A DNA stretch of 64,000 nucleotides from NCBI RefSeq assembly GCF_014201735.1, contig NZ_JACHFE010000004.1, positions 350,157-414,156 of the forward strand, read 5' to 3'. Below the pieces are notes generated by a model. It was not told the DNA's origin, did no database searches, and saw only the letters and a program-made list of their open reading frames with translations. Positions 29,566-38,994 of this stretch are shown piece by piece. A program made the translations under genes and the position numbers. How positions within the stretch are numbered: position 1 is the stretch's first letter; every line of letters begins with the position of its first letter. This DNA comes from Marinobacter oulmenensis (GTDB lineage Bacteria > Pseudomonadota > Gammaproteobacteria > Pseudomonadales > Oleiphilaceae).

Positions 29566-31776
29566 ATGAACAAACAGTCCGGCATACATTACCTTAGCGA
29601 GCACAGGGAAGCCGCCGATGGCCGGAATGTGCCGCAGGAGGTCGTTCGGATTCGCGATACCGTGATCGCGAGCCTGGGTGATCTGTTGCAGGGTGCTTTT
29701 GACGCCGTGGACGATTCGCTCTTTGAGCTGGCCAATAACGCCCGCAGCAACAACGAGCAGAACCGGTACTTTGAGGCCATGCGGGAGATCCGCATCAAGC
29801 GCAAGGGTATCGAGCGCCAGTTCCAGACCGCTACCTCCCGTCTATTTGTCAAACCACCGGCGACGGGTAATCTCAATCAGGAAACAGCCACCAGAACCGC
29901 CAGCCCGGACAGCCTTTCGCTGTTGGACAACGACGATCTGGAAGAGCAGGTAGCGCTGAATGCCATGATCACCAAGGCCAACGCCCATTTCCAGGGACCT
30001 TTAATCCAACTGCAGGCCCGATTCAGCGCTGTCTATCCGGACGCCTCTGATACCGCGCCGGTCAATCCCATGGCACCGGAGCATCTTTGCCGGGCTTTCA
30101 GCGAGGCGATCCAGTCTCTCGACATCCAGATCCGGGAGCGACTGATCGTTCTCAAACAGTTTGACCGGTATGTGGTCTCCAATCTGGGCATGTTACTGGA
30201 TGAAGCCAACCGCATTCTGACCCAGGCCGGCATCGTTCCCAATTTCCGTTACCAGGGTAAAACCGGTCAACAGAGTGTCAGCAAGCCACAGGCGACACCG
30301 TCGGAAACAGGCCGTGGCACGACCACCGTCAGCCCGGGGCAGCGCGCCGAAACCGCAGCAGAAGACAGCGCCCTTTTTGAACAGATCCAGCAGATTCTGG
30401 CCCACCAGAGAGCCAACAACGGCCGGGCCTCCCGCCATCAGGATCCGTCTGTGCGGGTGGTAAACAGCCAGGAACTGGCCTCGGTGATCACCGCACTGAA
30501 TGCCAGGCATTCACTCCCGGAGTCCGGCGACCTGAGCGAGGGCGAACCCATCACCCTGGACCTGGAACAGCTGGTCCGGCAGTTGCTGGCACAACAACAG
30601 ACCGGATCGGGCAATACCAGCCCCGCCCTCGAGGAGAAAGACGAGGACCTGATCAACCTGGTCTCCATGCTGTTCGAATTCATTCTGGATGACTACAACC
30701 TGTCGGCGCCGGTACAGGTTCTGATCAGCCGGTTGCAGATCCCGGTTCTGAAAGTGGTCATCAAGGACAAGAGCTTTTTCAGCCGCTCCGGCCACCCGGC
30801 ACGCAAGCTGCTCAACTCCCTGGCCAGGGCCGGCATCGGCTGGAGCAGCAGCGACGAAAAGGCCCGGGACAAACTCTACAACCAGATCCATAACATCGTG
30901 CACCGGATACTGAACGAGTTTGACGGCGACATTGAACTGTTCGAAACCCTTAATCGCGAGTTTGAACAGTACCTGGAGCGGGAGAATCGCAAGGCATCCC
31001 TGGTGGAACAGCGAACCCGTGAGTCTGAACGGGGCCGCATCAAGTCCCGCAAGGCCCAGGAGGAGGTCGACAGCATACTCCAGGAAAAAACGGCACCTTA
31101 CCAACTACCGGAATCCGTTCAGGACATACTGATGAACGGCTGGAGTCGGGTCATGTTCCTGGCCTATCTGCGTAATGATGCCGACCACCGCTGGACTGAA
31201 ACCGTGAAGGTCGTCGATGATCTGATATGGTGCCTCCACCCTCACGAAGACGACGAGGAACGGGACCAGTGGGTGCGGGTTGTGCCCGGACTGCTGAAAA
31301 CCCTTCGCGCAGGCCTGAAAGAAGTCTCCTATAACGCCAACCGTCTGGACGAGGTCATGGCCTCTCTCAAGCATGAGCTGGCTGGAGCCTTCCGCACACG
31401 GTCAGCCATACAACCCCGAGACGAGACCAGAGCCGAGCCTCCAGGGCCCGAAACAGAGCCTACCACTGAACCGAATGGCGATGACGACGCAGCCATTGCG
31501 GAATTCATGAGCCAGATTGACAGGCTGAACACTGGCGACTGGGTGGAATTCCGGCTGGTCAACGGAACAAGCTTCCGCTGCAAGCTGTCAGCCATTATCC
31601 GGGAAGCGGACTGCTTCGTTTTCGTGAACCGTATGGGGCTGAAGGTTATCGAGAAAACACGGACCGAACTGGCCCACGAAATGCGAAAAGGCCGCCTGAC
31701 GCTACTGGAACAGGGGGCCTTGATTGACCGAGCGCTGAACGCTGTGGTGGGTAACCTACGGGCCCACAGCGCCTGA
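29566..31776 (+). CDS. DUF1631 family protein
   Basis: This large cytoplasmic protein (736 residues from ATG 29566; an in-frame ATG at 29542 is possible) matches the DUF1631 family by its length and its conserved middle block (DDYNLSAPVQVLISRLQIPVLKVVIKDKSFFSRSGHPARKLLN). The C-terminal 90 residues (GDWVEFRLVNGTSFRCKLSAI) look like a small PilZ-like or Sm-like beta domain, which would suggest c-di-GMP signalling, but that is inference. No transmembrane segments are seen. Function unknown; stands alone between corB-like and grxD. Confidence 0.82.
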   Translation: MNKQSGIHYLSEHREAADGRNVPQEVVRIRDTVIASLGDLLQGAFDAVDDSLFELANNARSNNEQNRYFEAMREIRIKRKGIERQFQTATSRLFVKPPATGNLNQETATRTASPDSLSLLDNDDLEEQVALNAMITKANAHFQGPLIQLQARFSAVYPDASDTAPVNPMAPEHLCRAFSEAIQSLDIQIRERLIVLKQFDRYVVSNLGMLLDEANRILTQAGIVPNFRYQGKTGQQSVSKPQATPSETGRGTTTVSPGQRAETAAEDSALFEQIQQILAHQRANNGRASRHQDPSVRVVNSQELASVITALNARHSLPESGDLSEGEPITLDLEQLVRQLLAQQQTGSGNTSPALEEKDEDLINLVSMLFEFILDDYNLSAPVQVLISRLQIPVLKVVIKDKSFFSRSGHPARKLLNSLARAGIGWSSSDEKARDKLYNQIHNIVHRILNEFDGDIELFETLNREFEQYLERENRKASLVEQRTRESERGRIKSRKAQEEVDSILQEKTAPYQLPESVQDILMNGWSRVMFLAYLRNDADHRWTETVKVVDDLIWCLHPHEDDEERDQWVRVVPGLLKTLRAGLKEVSYNANRLDEVMASLKHELAGAFRTRSAIQPRDETRAEPPGPETEPTTEPNGDDDAAIAEFMSQIDRLNTGDWVEFRLVNGTSFRCKLSAIIREADCFVFVNRMGLKVIEKTRTELAHEMRKGRLTLLEQGALIDRALNAVVGNLRAHSA

Positions 31777-31795
31777 ACCGGGTGGGGCCAAATCG

Positions 31796-31822
31796 GGCCG
31801 CGCGAAGGGTTCCCGCGCGGCC
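31796..31822. terminator. GC-rich stem-loop between convergent DUF1631 and grxD
   Basis: Arms GGCCGCGCG (31796-31804) and CGCGCGGCC (31814-31822) form a strong stem between two convergent genes. There is no T run on either side, so it may terminate weakly or act as an RNA end protector. Confidence 0.45.
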
Positions 31823-31832
31823 GACGGTCAAA

Positions 31833-32159
31833 TCAGGCTTCAGCCTGCTTTGCCGCTTCTTTCACCATGGTGGCCAACTCGCCACTCTCTGACATCTCCA
31901 TAATGATGTCGCAGCCACCGACCAGCTCACCATTAATGTACAGCTGCGGATAGGTTGGCCAACTGGAGTAGACTTTCAGCGCCTCGCGCAGTTCCTGATT
32001 GTCCAGAATGTTAACGAACGCAAAGCGCTCGCCACAGGCCATCAGCGCCTGCACTGTGCGGGCCGAGAAGCCACACTGGGGAGCCTGCGGAGAACCCTTC
32101 ATGTAGAGGATGATCGGGTTCTCTTCAAGCTGGCTCTTGATGGTTTCATTGATGTCCAT
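31833..32159 (-). CDS. grxD: Monothiol glutaredoxin
   Basis: GrxD is a monothiol glutaredoxin that binds and transfers [2Fe-2S] clusters. The 108-residue protein has the CGFS active-site motif (PQCGFSARTV) and the typical SSWPTYPQLYINGELVGGCDI segment. The ATG at 32159 (MDINETIKSQ) is chosen over the earlier in-frame starts because homologues begin there; another ATG lies two codons upstream. Confidence 0.96.
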   Translation of the reverse strand: MDINETIKSQLEENPIILYMKGSPQAPQCGFSARTVQALMACGERFAFVNILDNQELREALKVYSSWPTYPQLYINGELVGGCDIIMEMSESGELATMVKEAAKQAEA

Positions 32160-32362
32160 GAACATGCACCTCTGAATAAATATCGCGAACGCCGCGGACG
32201 GCTCTTGCCAGTTATTGTACACGTCCGTTTCACCCCGAACCAAACCACTGAACTTGACTCCGGACATCCCTCCCCTGTGGCGTTGTCTTCACAAGGTTGA
32301 CGGGCTAGACTTGATCCCCTTTCATTTTCAACCGTTGCGGCGTTTTCCTGAAGGGGCCTTTC

Positions 32363-33277
32363 ATGGCAGTACGACACTTTCTGACACTGAACGACATGAG
32401 TACCAGCGAACTCGAAGATCTGCTGGACCATGCCTCCAAACTCCGCAAGGACTGGCACGCCGGTAACACCCGCGATTCCCTGAAAAACCGGGTTCTGGCC
32501 ATGGTCTTTGAAAAGTCCTCAACCCGGACCCGTGTCTCCTTTGAAGCCGGCATGACCCAACTCGGCGGCTCAGCCATGTTCCTCTCCCCCCGGGACACCC
32601 AACTGGGGCGGGGTGAACCCATCGAGGATTCGGCCATTGTGATATCGAGCATGGTCGATGCCGTCATGATCCGCACCTTTGCTCACGATACCGTAGACCG
32701 TTTCGCCGCTGCCTCCAGCAAGCCGGTGATCAACGCCCTGACAGACGATTTCCATCCCTGTCAGTTGCTGGCCGACATGCAGACCTACCGGGAACACCGG
32801 GGCAGTATCCGGGGCGCCACGGTGACCTGGGTTGGCGATGGTAACAATATGTGCCATTCCTACATCAATGCCGCAAGCCAGTTCGATTTTCACCTGAATG
32901 TCGCCTGCCCGGAAGGTTATGAGCCGGATCAGGCACTGCTTGAGCGCCATGATGACCGGGTCACCCTGTTCCGCTCCCCGCAGGAAGCCGCCACAGGCGC
33001 CAACCTGCTGGTCACGGATGTCTGGGCTTCCATGGGGCAGGAAGACGAGCAGCGGGCCAGGGAGAAAGCCTTCAGGGACTACCAGATCAACCCGGCTCTT
33101 ATGGCCCAGGCCGATCCGGACGCCCTGTTCATGCACTGCCTGCCGGCTCACCGTGGTGAGGAAATTTCCACAGACATGATGGAGCATCCCGGTTCCGTGG
33201 TGTGGCATGAAGCAGAAAACCGCCTGCACGCCCAGAAAGCACTGCTCGAATTCCTCATTCTCAACCGTCTGGACTGA
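32363..33277 (+). CDS. argF: Ornithine carbamoyltransferase
   Basis: ArgF makes citrulline from ornithine and carbamoyl phosphate in arginine synthesis. The carbamoyl-phosphate site STRTR is at residues 53-57, and the [10 protein letters not shown] motif that binds ornithine is near residue 265. 304 residues, anabolic-type length. An ATP-binding cassette gene starts three bases after its stop, an unusual partner. Confidence 0.96.
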   Translation: MAVRHFLTLNDMSTSELEDLLDHASKLRKDWHAGNTRDSLKNRVLAMVFEKSSTRTRVSFEAGMTQLGGSAMFLSPRDTQLGRGEPIEDSAIVISSMVDAVMIRTFAHDTVDRFAAASSKPVINALTDDFHPCQLLADMQTYREHRGSIRGATVTWVGDGNNMCHSYINAASQFDFHLNVACPEGYEPDQALLERHDDRVTLFRSPQEAATGANLLVTDVWASMGQEDEQRAREKAFRDYQINPALMAQADPDALFMHCLPAHRGEEISTDMMEHPGSVVWHEAENRLHAQKALLEFLILNRLD

Positions 33278-33280
33278 GTC

Positions 33281-34351
33281 ATGGCCGCGACGACGCCCTC
33301 CACTGACTGGCTGCTGGAAGTCAATAATCTCTCCTGTGGTTACGGCGGTGACTCCGTGGTCCGGGACATCAACCTGGCCCTGAGTCAGGGGGATATCGGC
33401 TGTCTTCTGGGGCCCAGCGGCTGCGGCAAGAGTACGATCCTTCGGGCTCTGGCGGGTTTCCTGCCACTGAGCCAGGGGGAAATCCGGTTGCAGGGTCAGG
33501 CGATCAGCCTGCCTGGTCGCTCGCTGGCGCCGGAGAAACGCCGGATCGGCATGGTCTTTCAGGATTACGCGCTGTTTCCCCACATGACCATTGCCGAGAA
33601 TGTGGGCTTTGGCCTCAAAAACCTCAGCAAACCGGAAAGACGCCAGAAGGTCACTGAACTGCTTAACCTGGTGCATCTGCAGGATCTTGCTGACAGTTAC
33701 CCCCATCAGCTGTCAGGTGGTCAGCAGCAGCGGGTCGCACTGGCTCGGGCCCTGGCACCGGAGCCGACTCTGATCCTGCTGGATGAGCCCTTCTCAAATC
33801 TGGATACGGATCTGCGTCGGCGCCTGAGTCTCGACGTACGGGACATCCTCAAGACCCTGGGCATCAGCGCCATCCTGGTAACCCACGACCAGCAGGAAGC
33901 CTTCGCCATGTGCGATCAAGTCGCCGTACTGAAAGATGGTCAGGTCCAGCAGTGGGATGTCCCCTACAACCTCTATCACGAACCCTCGAACCGGTTTGTG
34001 GCCAGTTTTGTGGGGCAAGGGAGCTTTATCCCTGGTACAGCTCTGGGGCCGGACACCATCGAGTCAGAGCTGGGCACGATTCATGGCAACCGCGCCTATA
34101 ACTGGCAACCGGGTACGCTGGTGGACATACTGATCCGCCCGGACGACATCGTGTTTGATGAACAGTCACAGCTCAGGCCCCGGGTGGTCGAAAAAACCTT
34201 TGCCGGCACGTCCACGCTTTACCGGTTCCGCTGCTCTGAAGATACCGAGTTCGAGGCCCTTTTCCGTAGCCACCTGGACTTCCATGTGGGCGAACAGGTG
34301 CCGGTGCGGGTGGACGCGGATCACCTCATTGCGTTCGAACGCACAGCCTGA
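33281..34351 (+). CDS. ABC transporter ATP-binding protein, Fe(3+)-type (FbpC family)
   Basis: This 356-residue ATPase has Walker A GPSGCGKST (residues 44-52), signature LSGGQQQRVALARAL and Walker B LILLDEPFSNLD. A C-terminal TOBE/FbpC-type domain follows from about residue 240 (GQGSFIPG). It is closest by pattern to ferric iron or putrescine-type importers. No permease or binding-protein gene is adjacent, so it either serves components elsewhere or is orphaned. It is three bases downstream of argF. Confidence 0.88.
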   Translation: MAATTPSTDWLLEVNNLSCGYGGDSVVRDINLALSQGDIGCLLGPSGCGKSTILRALAGFLPLSQGEIRLQGQAISLPGRSLAPEKRRIGMVFQDYALFPHMTIAENVGFGLKNLSKPERRQKVTELLNLVHLQDLADSYPHQLSGGQQQRVALARALAPEPTLILLDEPFSNLDTDLRRRLSLDVRDILKTLGISAILVTHDQQEAFAMCDQVAVLKDGQVQQWDVPYNLYHEPSNRFVASFVGQGSFIPGTALGPDTIESELGTIHGNRAYNWQPGTLVDILIRPDDIVFDEQSQLRPRVVEKTFAGTSTLYRFRCSEDTEFEALFRSHLDFHVGEQVPVRVDADHLIAFERTA

Positions 34352-34383
34352 ATCAACCTTCCCGGCCCCGGGGCTCTGGTGAC

Positions 34384-35949
34384 TCAGTCCGCGCCCCCGA
34401 GGCTGTGCCTTGGCCAGACCAGGCTGAACCGCGCCCCGCCCAGCTCATTGCTACGACTGACGAAAGCCTGGCCGCCATGCCAGTAGAGAATCCGGCGGAC
34501 AATGGACAGGCCCAGGCCATAACCGCCGGATTGCCGGGTGCGACTGTCGTCCAGTCGGGCAAACGCGGTGAATACCCGCTCCCAGTCTTTCTCCGGAATG
34601 CCCGGCCCGTCGTCCTCGACATCAATCCGGCAGTTCTCCTCATCCAGGTGGCAGCGCACAATCACCCGCCCGGAGGCATGACGGGCCGCATTTCCCACCA
34701 GGTTCTGCAAGGCCCGGTGGATATAACGAGGTTCCATATCCGCCATCGCCGGGGCTTCCGGGCAGTCATCAATCCGGGTTTCGATCCGTACACCCTCACG
34801 AATCAGCCCCTGCTCCGAAACCACCTGAGCGACGATATCGGGTACCGATGATTCCTGCAGGCTGAACACCGGCCCTCCCTGCTCCAGCCGGGCGTAGGTC
34901 AGGATCTCATCGATCAGTTCATCCAGCTCCTGAATATCACCATCGATACCACGCAGTTGTTTCTCCAGCGCCTCGGGCGAGGACGCCGACTCCACCATCT
35001 GCACCCCGAAACGGATGCGGGCAACAGGGGTGCGCAGCTCATGGGAAACCGCGTGGATCATCTCCCGCTGTACCTCCACCAGCCGCTGGATGTGTTCGGC
35101 CATGCTGTTGAAGGATGCCGCCAGCCGCGAGACCGGGGAGCCATCGTCGGAATCCACCCGGGCCCCCATCTCCCCCCGGCGAATGCGGATAGCCACCGAC
35201 TCCACCCTGCGCATGTGGGTATCAATCTGCTGCAGCCCCATATAGAGCCCCAGCGCCAGGACGCCTCCCAGAACAATGACCAGCATCAGCAGAATCGGCC
35301 AGCCCCAGGGATCAAAGGCCTCCGGTGGGGTCAGCATCCATAGCTCTCCATCCGCCAGCCGCAGCAGCACACGGGCCTGCCGGCGGTCACCAAAAATCAC
35401 CAGGGGCTGGTCCCCCAGACTGTCCAGAATGGCCTGATCGGGCAACTGCCCCGGGTTCTGGATGGCAACCAGTTGAAGGTTCAGCGCTCTGCCGATATCC
35501 GAGGCAATCGCCAGACGAGCGTGACCTGAAGTATTGTCGAGGTGCCAGCGGACGATCAGGGCAGAGGCCCGGGCAATATCCCGGTATGGCTGATCCAGAT
35601 GGAGGCTGACCACATGACCGTCATTTGCCAGCGCGTGATACCGGTAACCGGCAACAGCCGTCTCGCCAACAACCTGGCCATAGTCCAGCCGCTCGAGCAT
35701 CACCGGCGAAAGATCGAGCTGGGAAGGTGACCTGACACTCAGGCCAAAGAGGGAGCGCATCCAGTGATAACGGGCCAGCGGCTCCGGGTCCGAGGCCAGC
35801 CATCGCATCAGCGGCGCGGCTGCCTGTTCATGCCAGATTTTTTCCCGGGCGGAGTTGATACCCGCAAACAGAGCCCAGCACACCAGCACCACCGTGACTC
35901 CGATCAGGGCCAGGCGCACGTATATTTTCAGGAAGAACTTCAGGGACAT
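34384..35949 (-). CDS. Sensor histidine kinase, RstB-like
   Basis: This 521-residue inner-membrane kinase has a membrane segment near residues 12-30, a periplasmic sensor domain, a second membrane segment around 222-242 (GWPILLMLVIVLGGVLALGLY), a HAMP linker, then a HisKA motif (HAVSHELRTPVARIRFG) and an HATPase domain (NLVGNAARHAS, DDGPGIPEKDW, GYGLGLSIV). It is the partner of the regulator 53 bases upstream. The signal it senses is unknown. Confidence 0.92.
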   Translation of the reverse strand: MSLKFFLKIYVRLALIGVTVVLVCWALFAGINSAREKIWHEQAAAPLMRWLASDPEPLARYHWMRSLFGLSVRSPSQLDLSPVMLERLDYGQVVGETAVAGYRYHALANDGHVVSLHLDQPYRDIARASALIVRWHLDNTSGHARLAIASDIGRALNLQLVAIQNPGQLPDQAILDSLGDQPLVIFGDRRQARVLLRLADGELWMLTPPEAFDPWGWPILLMLVIVLGGVLALGLYMGLQQIDTHMRRVESVAIRIRRGEMGARVDSDDGSPVSRLAASFNSMAEHIQRLVEVQREMIHAVSHELRTPVARIRFGVQMVESASSPEALEKQLRGIDGDIQELDELIDEILTYARLEQGGPVFSLQESSVPDIVAQVVSEQGLIREGVRIETRIDDCPEAPAMADMEPRYIHRALQNLVGNAARHASGRVIVRCHLDEENCRIDVEDDGPGIPEKDWERVFTAFARLDDSRTRQSGGYGLGLSIVRRILYWHGGQAFVSRSNELGGARFSLVWPRHSLGGAD

Positions 35950-36002
35950 GGGCCCAACCCCGGTTGCCAGCCACCCGGGCCGGAGCGGCCCGGACGGAAA
36001 CG

Positions 36003-36737
36003 TCAGGCTTCCCTGACGAAAAGGTACCCCTTGCTGCGGACCGTCTTGATCCGGCGCGGGTGAATGGGATCATCGCCGATTTTCGGCCGGATCCGGGACA
36101 CCCGGACATCAATGGAGCGATCCTGGCCGTCATACTCAATACCGCGCAGTGCCGTGAAGATTTCCTCCCGGCTGAGCACGCGACCGGCATTGCTGGCCAG
36201 AAGCCATAACAGGTCAAACTCGGCACTGGTGAGATCAATGCTTGCATCTTCCAGCCAGGCTTCGCGCATCGCACGGTCCACCACCAGATCACTGAACTGA
36301 AGGCGTACCGGCTCCTCCTCGGCGGCAGGCGCCGGTTCCACTACAGCCGGTTTGAGACGCCGGAGCAGGGCCCGGATCCGGGCCAGTAGCACCCTGGGCT
36401 GAACCGGCTTGCAGATATAATCATCCGCCCCCATTTCCAGACCCAGCACCTGATCCAGATCGTCAGTCCGGGCGGTCAGCATGATGATCGGGCCATCGTA
36501 AAATGGCCGGACACGACGGCAGATGGACAGGCCGTCCTCACCCGGCAACATGAGGTCGAGCACCACCAGGTCCGGCTGTTCGTTCCGGATGCGCTCCACG
36601 GCCGAACCGCCATGGGTTTCCAGGGCGACCGTCAGGTCATTGCTTTCAAGGTATTCGCGGGTGAGGTCCGCCAGACGCTCATCATCCTCCACGATCAGGA
36701 TTCGCCAACTTTCGCTTGTTTGTTCCACGCCATCCAT
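36003..36737 (-). CDS. OmpR-family response regulator, RstA-like
   Basis: This 244-residue regulator has a receiver domain with phospho-acceptor D61 (LVVLDLMLPGEDG) and a conserved KP pair (ICKPVQPR), then a winged-helix DNA-binding domain (LTSAEFDLLWLLASNAGRVLSREEI). It is paired with the kinase downstream. It is divergent from olsB, and their shared 226-base gap holds a Pho-box-like array, so either could be subject to phosphate control. Confidence 0.93.
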   Translation of the reverse strand: MDGVEQTSESWRILIVEDDERLADLTREYLESNDLTVALETHGGSAVERIRNEQPDLVVLDLMLPGEDGLSICRRVRPFYDGPIIMLTARTDDLDQVLGLEMGADDYICKPVQPRVLLARIRALLRRLKPAVVEPAPAAEEEPVRLQFSDLVVDRAMREAWLEDASIDLTSAEFDLLWLLASNAGRVLSREEIFTALRGIEYDGQDRSIDVRVSRIRPKIGDDPIHPRRIKTVRSKGYLFVREA

Positions 36738-36877
36738 CTCTGGTGTTTATCGTCCGTATTCGTTGTGCCGGGTGTCCGTTGACCATACATGCAACGTTAA
36801 GTAACGGCAATTATACATGGTGTTCCGAAATATGCAGGAAAGTGTCGCCCGGTTACGGCCGGTGAATACCAATCCAG

Positions 36878-36917
36878 CTGTCACCGACCTGTCACCACCC
36901 GGTCACCCCTCTGTCAT
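36878..36917 (+). promoter_or_regulatory. Four-unit Pho box upstream of olsBA
   Basis: Four 7-mers are spaced exactly 11 bases apart: CTGTCAC (36878), CTGTCAC (36889), CGGTCAC (36900) and CTGTCAT (36911). PhoB recognises pairs of CTGTCAT repeats with this 11-base period. A CATAGC sequence at 36926-36931 is a possible -10. The rest of the 36738-36963 gap shows no gene. Confidence 0.8.
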
Positions 36918-36963
36918 ACCCGGTTCATAGCCTTGGTCCTGTAAACGAACAAGAGGCCAAGCC

Positions 36964-37719
36964 ATGACCGCACAGACTGCACAACCTCGTAAGGGAAGAA
37001 ACCTCATCACCGGACTGACCCGCTGCCCGAATCAGATCCGGAACGCGCAGCGACTGCGCTACCGGGTCTTCTCCGAGGAATACGGCAGCGACCTGGGCGC
37101 CGCTGAGCCGGGCATCGATGCCGATGCATTCGATACCGTCTGCGACCACCTGACCGTCACCGACGCCGATACTGGGGCGCTGGTCGCCACCACCCGCATC
37201 CTGCATCAGGACAACCGCAACGCCGTGGGCGGCTTCTACTCCACCGGTGAGTTCGATCTCAGCGCCCTGGACAAACTGCCCGGCATTGTGGCCGAACTGG
37301 GCCGTACCTGTGTGCACCCGGATTACCGTAACGGCGGTACCATATCCCTGCTCTGGAACGCACTGGCAGGTTACCTGGCCGAACGCAACGTCAGTTACCT
37401 GATCGGCTGCGCCAGCATTTCCATGGCGGATGGCGGCTCACGGGCCTGGCGCATCGCCCGCCAGCTACAGAGAAGCCACCTGTCACAACCGGAGTTCCGG
37501 GTCACTCCCAAACGGGCCCTGCCCCACCTGGCGTTCCCCGAGACCGATAAGGACGAGAGCATCCCGCCGCTGATCCGAGCCTACATGCGCCTGGGCGCCA
37601 AGGTGTGCGGTGAACCCTGCTGGGACCCGGAGTTCCGCTGTGCCGACCTGCTGGTGCTGCTTGAGGTGGATCGCCTGACCGCCCGCTACAGCCGGCACTT
37701 CCTGCGGGATCGGTCATGA
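36964..37719 (+). CDS. olsB: L-ornithine N-alpha-acyltransferase OlsB
   Basis: OlsB transfers a 3-hydroxyacyl group from acyl carrier protein to the alpha amino group of ornithine, giving lyso-ornithine lipid. The 251-residue GNAT-like protein shows the OlsB signature around RYRVFSEEYG, TRILHQDNR and ELGRTCVHPDYRNGGTI. Its stop overlaps the next gene (olsA) by 4 bases. The pair makes phosphorus-free ornithine lipids, a known response to phosphate limitation, in line with the upstream Pho box. Confidence 0.92.
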   Translation: MTAQTAQPRKGRNLITGLTRCPNQIRNAQRLRYRVFSEEYGSDLGAAEPGIDADAFDTVCDHLTVTDADTGALVATTRILHQDNRNAVGGFYSTGEFDLSALDKLPGIVAELGRTCVHPDYRNGGTISLLWNALAGYLAERNVSYLIGCASISMADGGSRAWRIARQLQRSHLSQPEFRVTPKRALPHLAFPETDKDESIPPLIRAYMRLGAKVCGEPCWDPEFRCADLLVLLEVDRLTARYSRHFLRDRS

Positions 37720-38600
37720 ACGCGCTCAGGGCGCTGACTGAGCTGGCACGGGCCGCCGCCCGACTGGCACTTTTCCTGGCAGGGCTTCTTGTGACCTGTA
37801 TGCTGGCAGTGGCCCTGCGACTGGTTGACCTGTTCCGGTCTCAGCCAGTCGAGCGGGACATCTGGGCCTGCCGCAGCTTCCGGCTGGTCGGCCGGGCCAT
37901 GGGCTGGCAGATAACGGTACATGGTCAACTGTCCGATGGCGGCAATGCCCTGTTCATCGCCAATCACATCAGCTGGATCGACATCCCGGCCCTGGGCAGC
38001 ATTCAGCCTCTGCGTTTTCTGTCCAAATCGGAGGTGGCCAGGTGGCCGGTCATTGGCTGGCTGGCACGCCAGGGCGGCACCCTGTTTATCCAGCGGGGCG
38101 CGCGCCAGGCCAGGGCCGTTCGGGAGAACATCATCCACCGGCTTGAGCAGGGCGAATCGATTGTGATTTTCCCGGAGGGCACCACCAGCAGCGGCATCGC
38201 CGTACTGCCCATGCATGGTCTGCTGATGAGCACTGCCGGGGCGGCAGGTGTCCCGATCCAACCGGTCACCATCGGCTACCGGCGGGACCTGCGCTCAGAC
38301 GCACTGGCTCCCTTCATCGGCGATGACACCTTCCAGGGCCACCTCTGGCGCCTGCTGAAAAAGGCCCCCACCCGGATCGAGATTGTTTACCACGAGCCGG
38401 TGCTGGCCGAGCCCGGCCAGACCGCAGCGGAACTGACCCAACAGGTGCAGCAGGTAATCAGCCGGGGCCTGGCCGACATTCATGCCGGCCGCTATGACCC
38501 ACCGGTAAAGCCACGGATCAGAACAGCGGACGGCCCTGGGTTATCTCATCTTCCGTCGCATCCCGGCGTCCGACAATCTCAAGGTCGAAATACAGGGTGA
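37716..38600 (+). CDS. olsA: Lyso-ornithine lipid O-acyltransferase OlsA
   Basis: OlsA adds the second acyl chain to lyso-ornithine lipid. The 294-residue membrane-associated acyltransferase has a hydrophobic N-terminal segment (about 15-33) and the PlsC-family motifs NHISWIDIP (NHx4D) and FPEGTTSSG. Its last 83 bases overlap the end of the convergent FKBP gene. The C-terminal 30 residues over the overlap are low-complexity and may be non-functional read-out. Confidence 0.9.
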   Translation: MNALRALTELARAAARLALFLAGLLVTCMLAVALRLVDLFRSQPVERDIWACRSFRLVGRAMGWQITVHGQLSDGGNALFIANHISWIDIPALGSIQPLRFLSKSEVARWPVIGWLARQGGTLFIQRGARQARAVRENIIHRLEQGESIVIFPEGTTSSGIAVLPMHGLLMSTAGAAGVPIQPVTIGYRRDLRSDALAPFIGDDTFQGHLWRLLKKAPTRIEIVYHEPVLAEPGQTAAELTQQVQQVISRGLADIHAGRYDPPVKPRIRTADGPGLSHLPSHPGVRQSQGRNTG

Positions 38601-38994
38601 AGCCGGCCAGCGGATGGTTGGCATCCACTTTCACCAGGTTGCCGTCAATCCCGACAACCTGAACGACCTGGGCCTCGTCACCGGAGTTGGTCTGGAATTT
38701 CATTCCCACCTCCAGTTTTTCCACGCCCTCAAACAGCGACCGGGGCACCTTGCGCACCAGTTCTTCACGGTATTCGCCATAGGCCATTTCCGGCGGCACG
38801 GTCACTTCCAGGCAATCGCCCACCTTGCGGTCGATAACCGCTTTCTGGATGCCCTCGATAATTTCGGGGCTGCCATAAAGGAAATGCAGGGGTTCGCTGC
38901 CCTCGGAGGTATCCACCAGTTCGCCAATACGGTTCTTGAGCACGTAGTGGACGGTGAAGACTTCAGGTTTCGGGGATTCGGTATCGGTTTGCAT
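38518..38994 (-). CDS. FKBP-type peptidyl-prolyl isomerase, SlyD-like
   Basis: This 158-residue protein has the SlyD domain arrangement: an FKBP half (TVHYVLKNRIGELVDTS, and GSPEIIEGIQKAV) interrupted by an IF chaperone domain (VPPEMAYGEYREELVRKVPRSLF). The C-terminal metal-binding His-rich tail of E. coli SlyD is absent. Its stop codon is 83 bases inside olsA on the opposite strand. Its first base overlaps the stop of the upstream acetyl-CoA hydrolase gene. Confidence 0.9.
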   Translation of the reverse strand: MQTDTESPKPEVFTVHYVLKNRIGELVDTSEGSEPLHFLYGSPEIIEGIQKAVIDRKVGDCLEVTVPPEMAYGEYREELVRKVPRSLFEGVEKLEVGMKFQTNSGDEAQVVQVVGIDGNLVKVDANHPLAGFTLYFDLEIVGRRDATEDEITQGRPLF

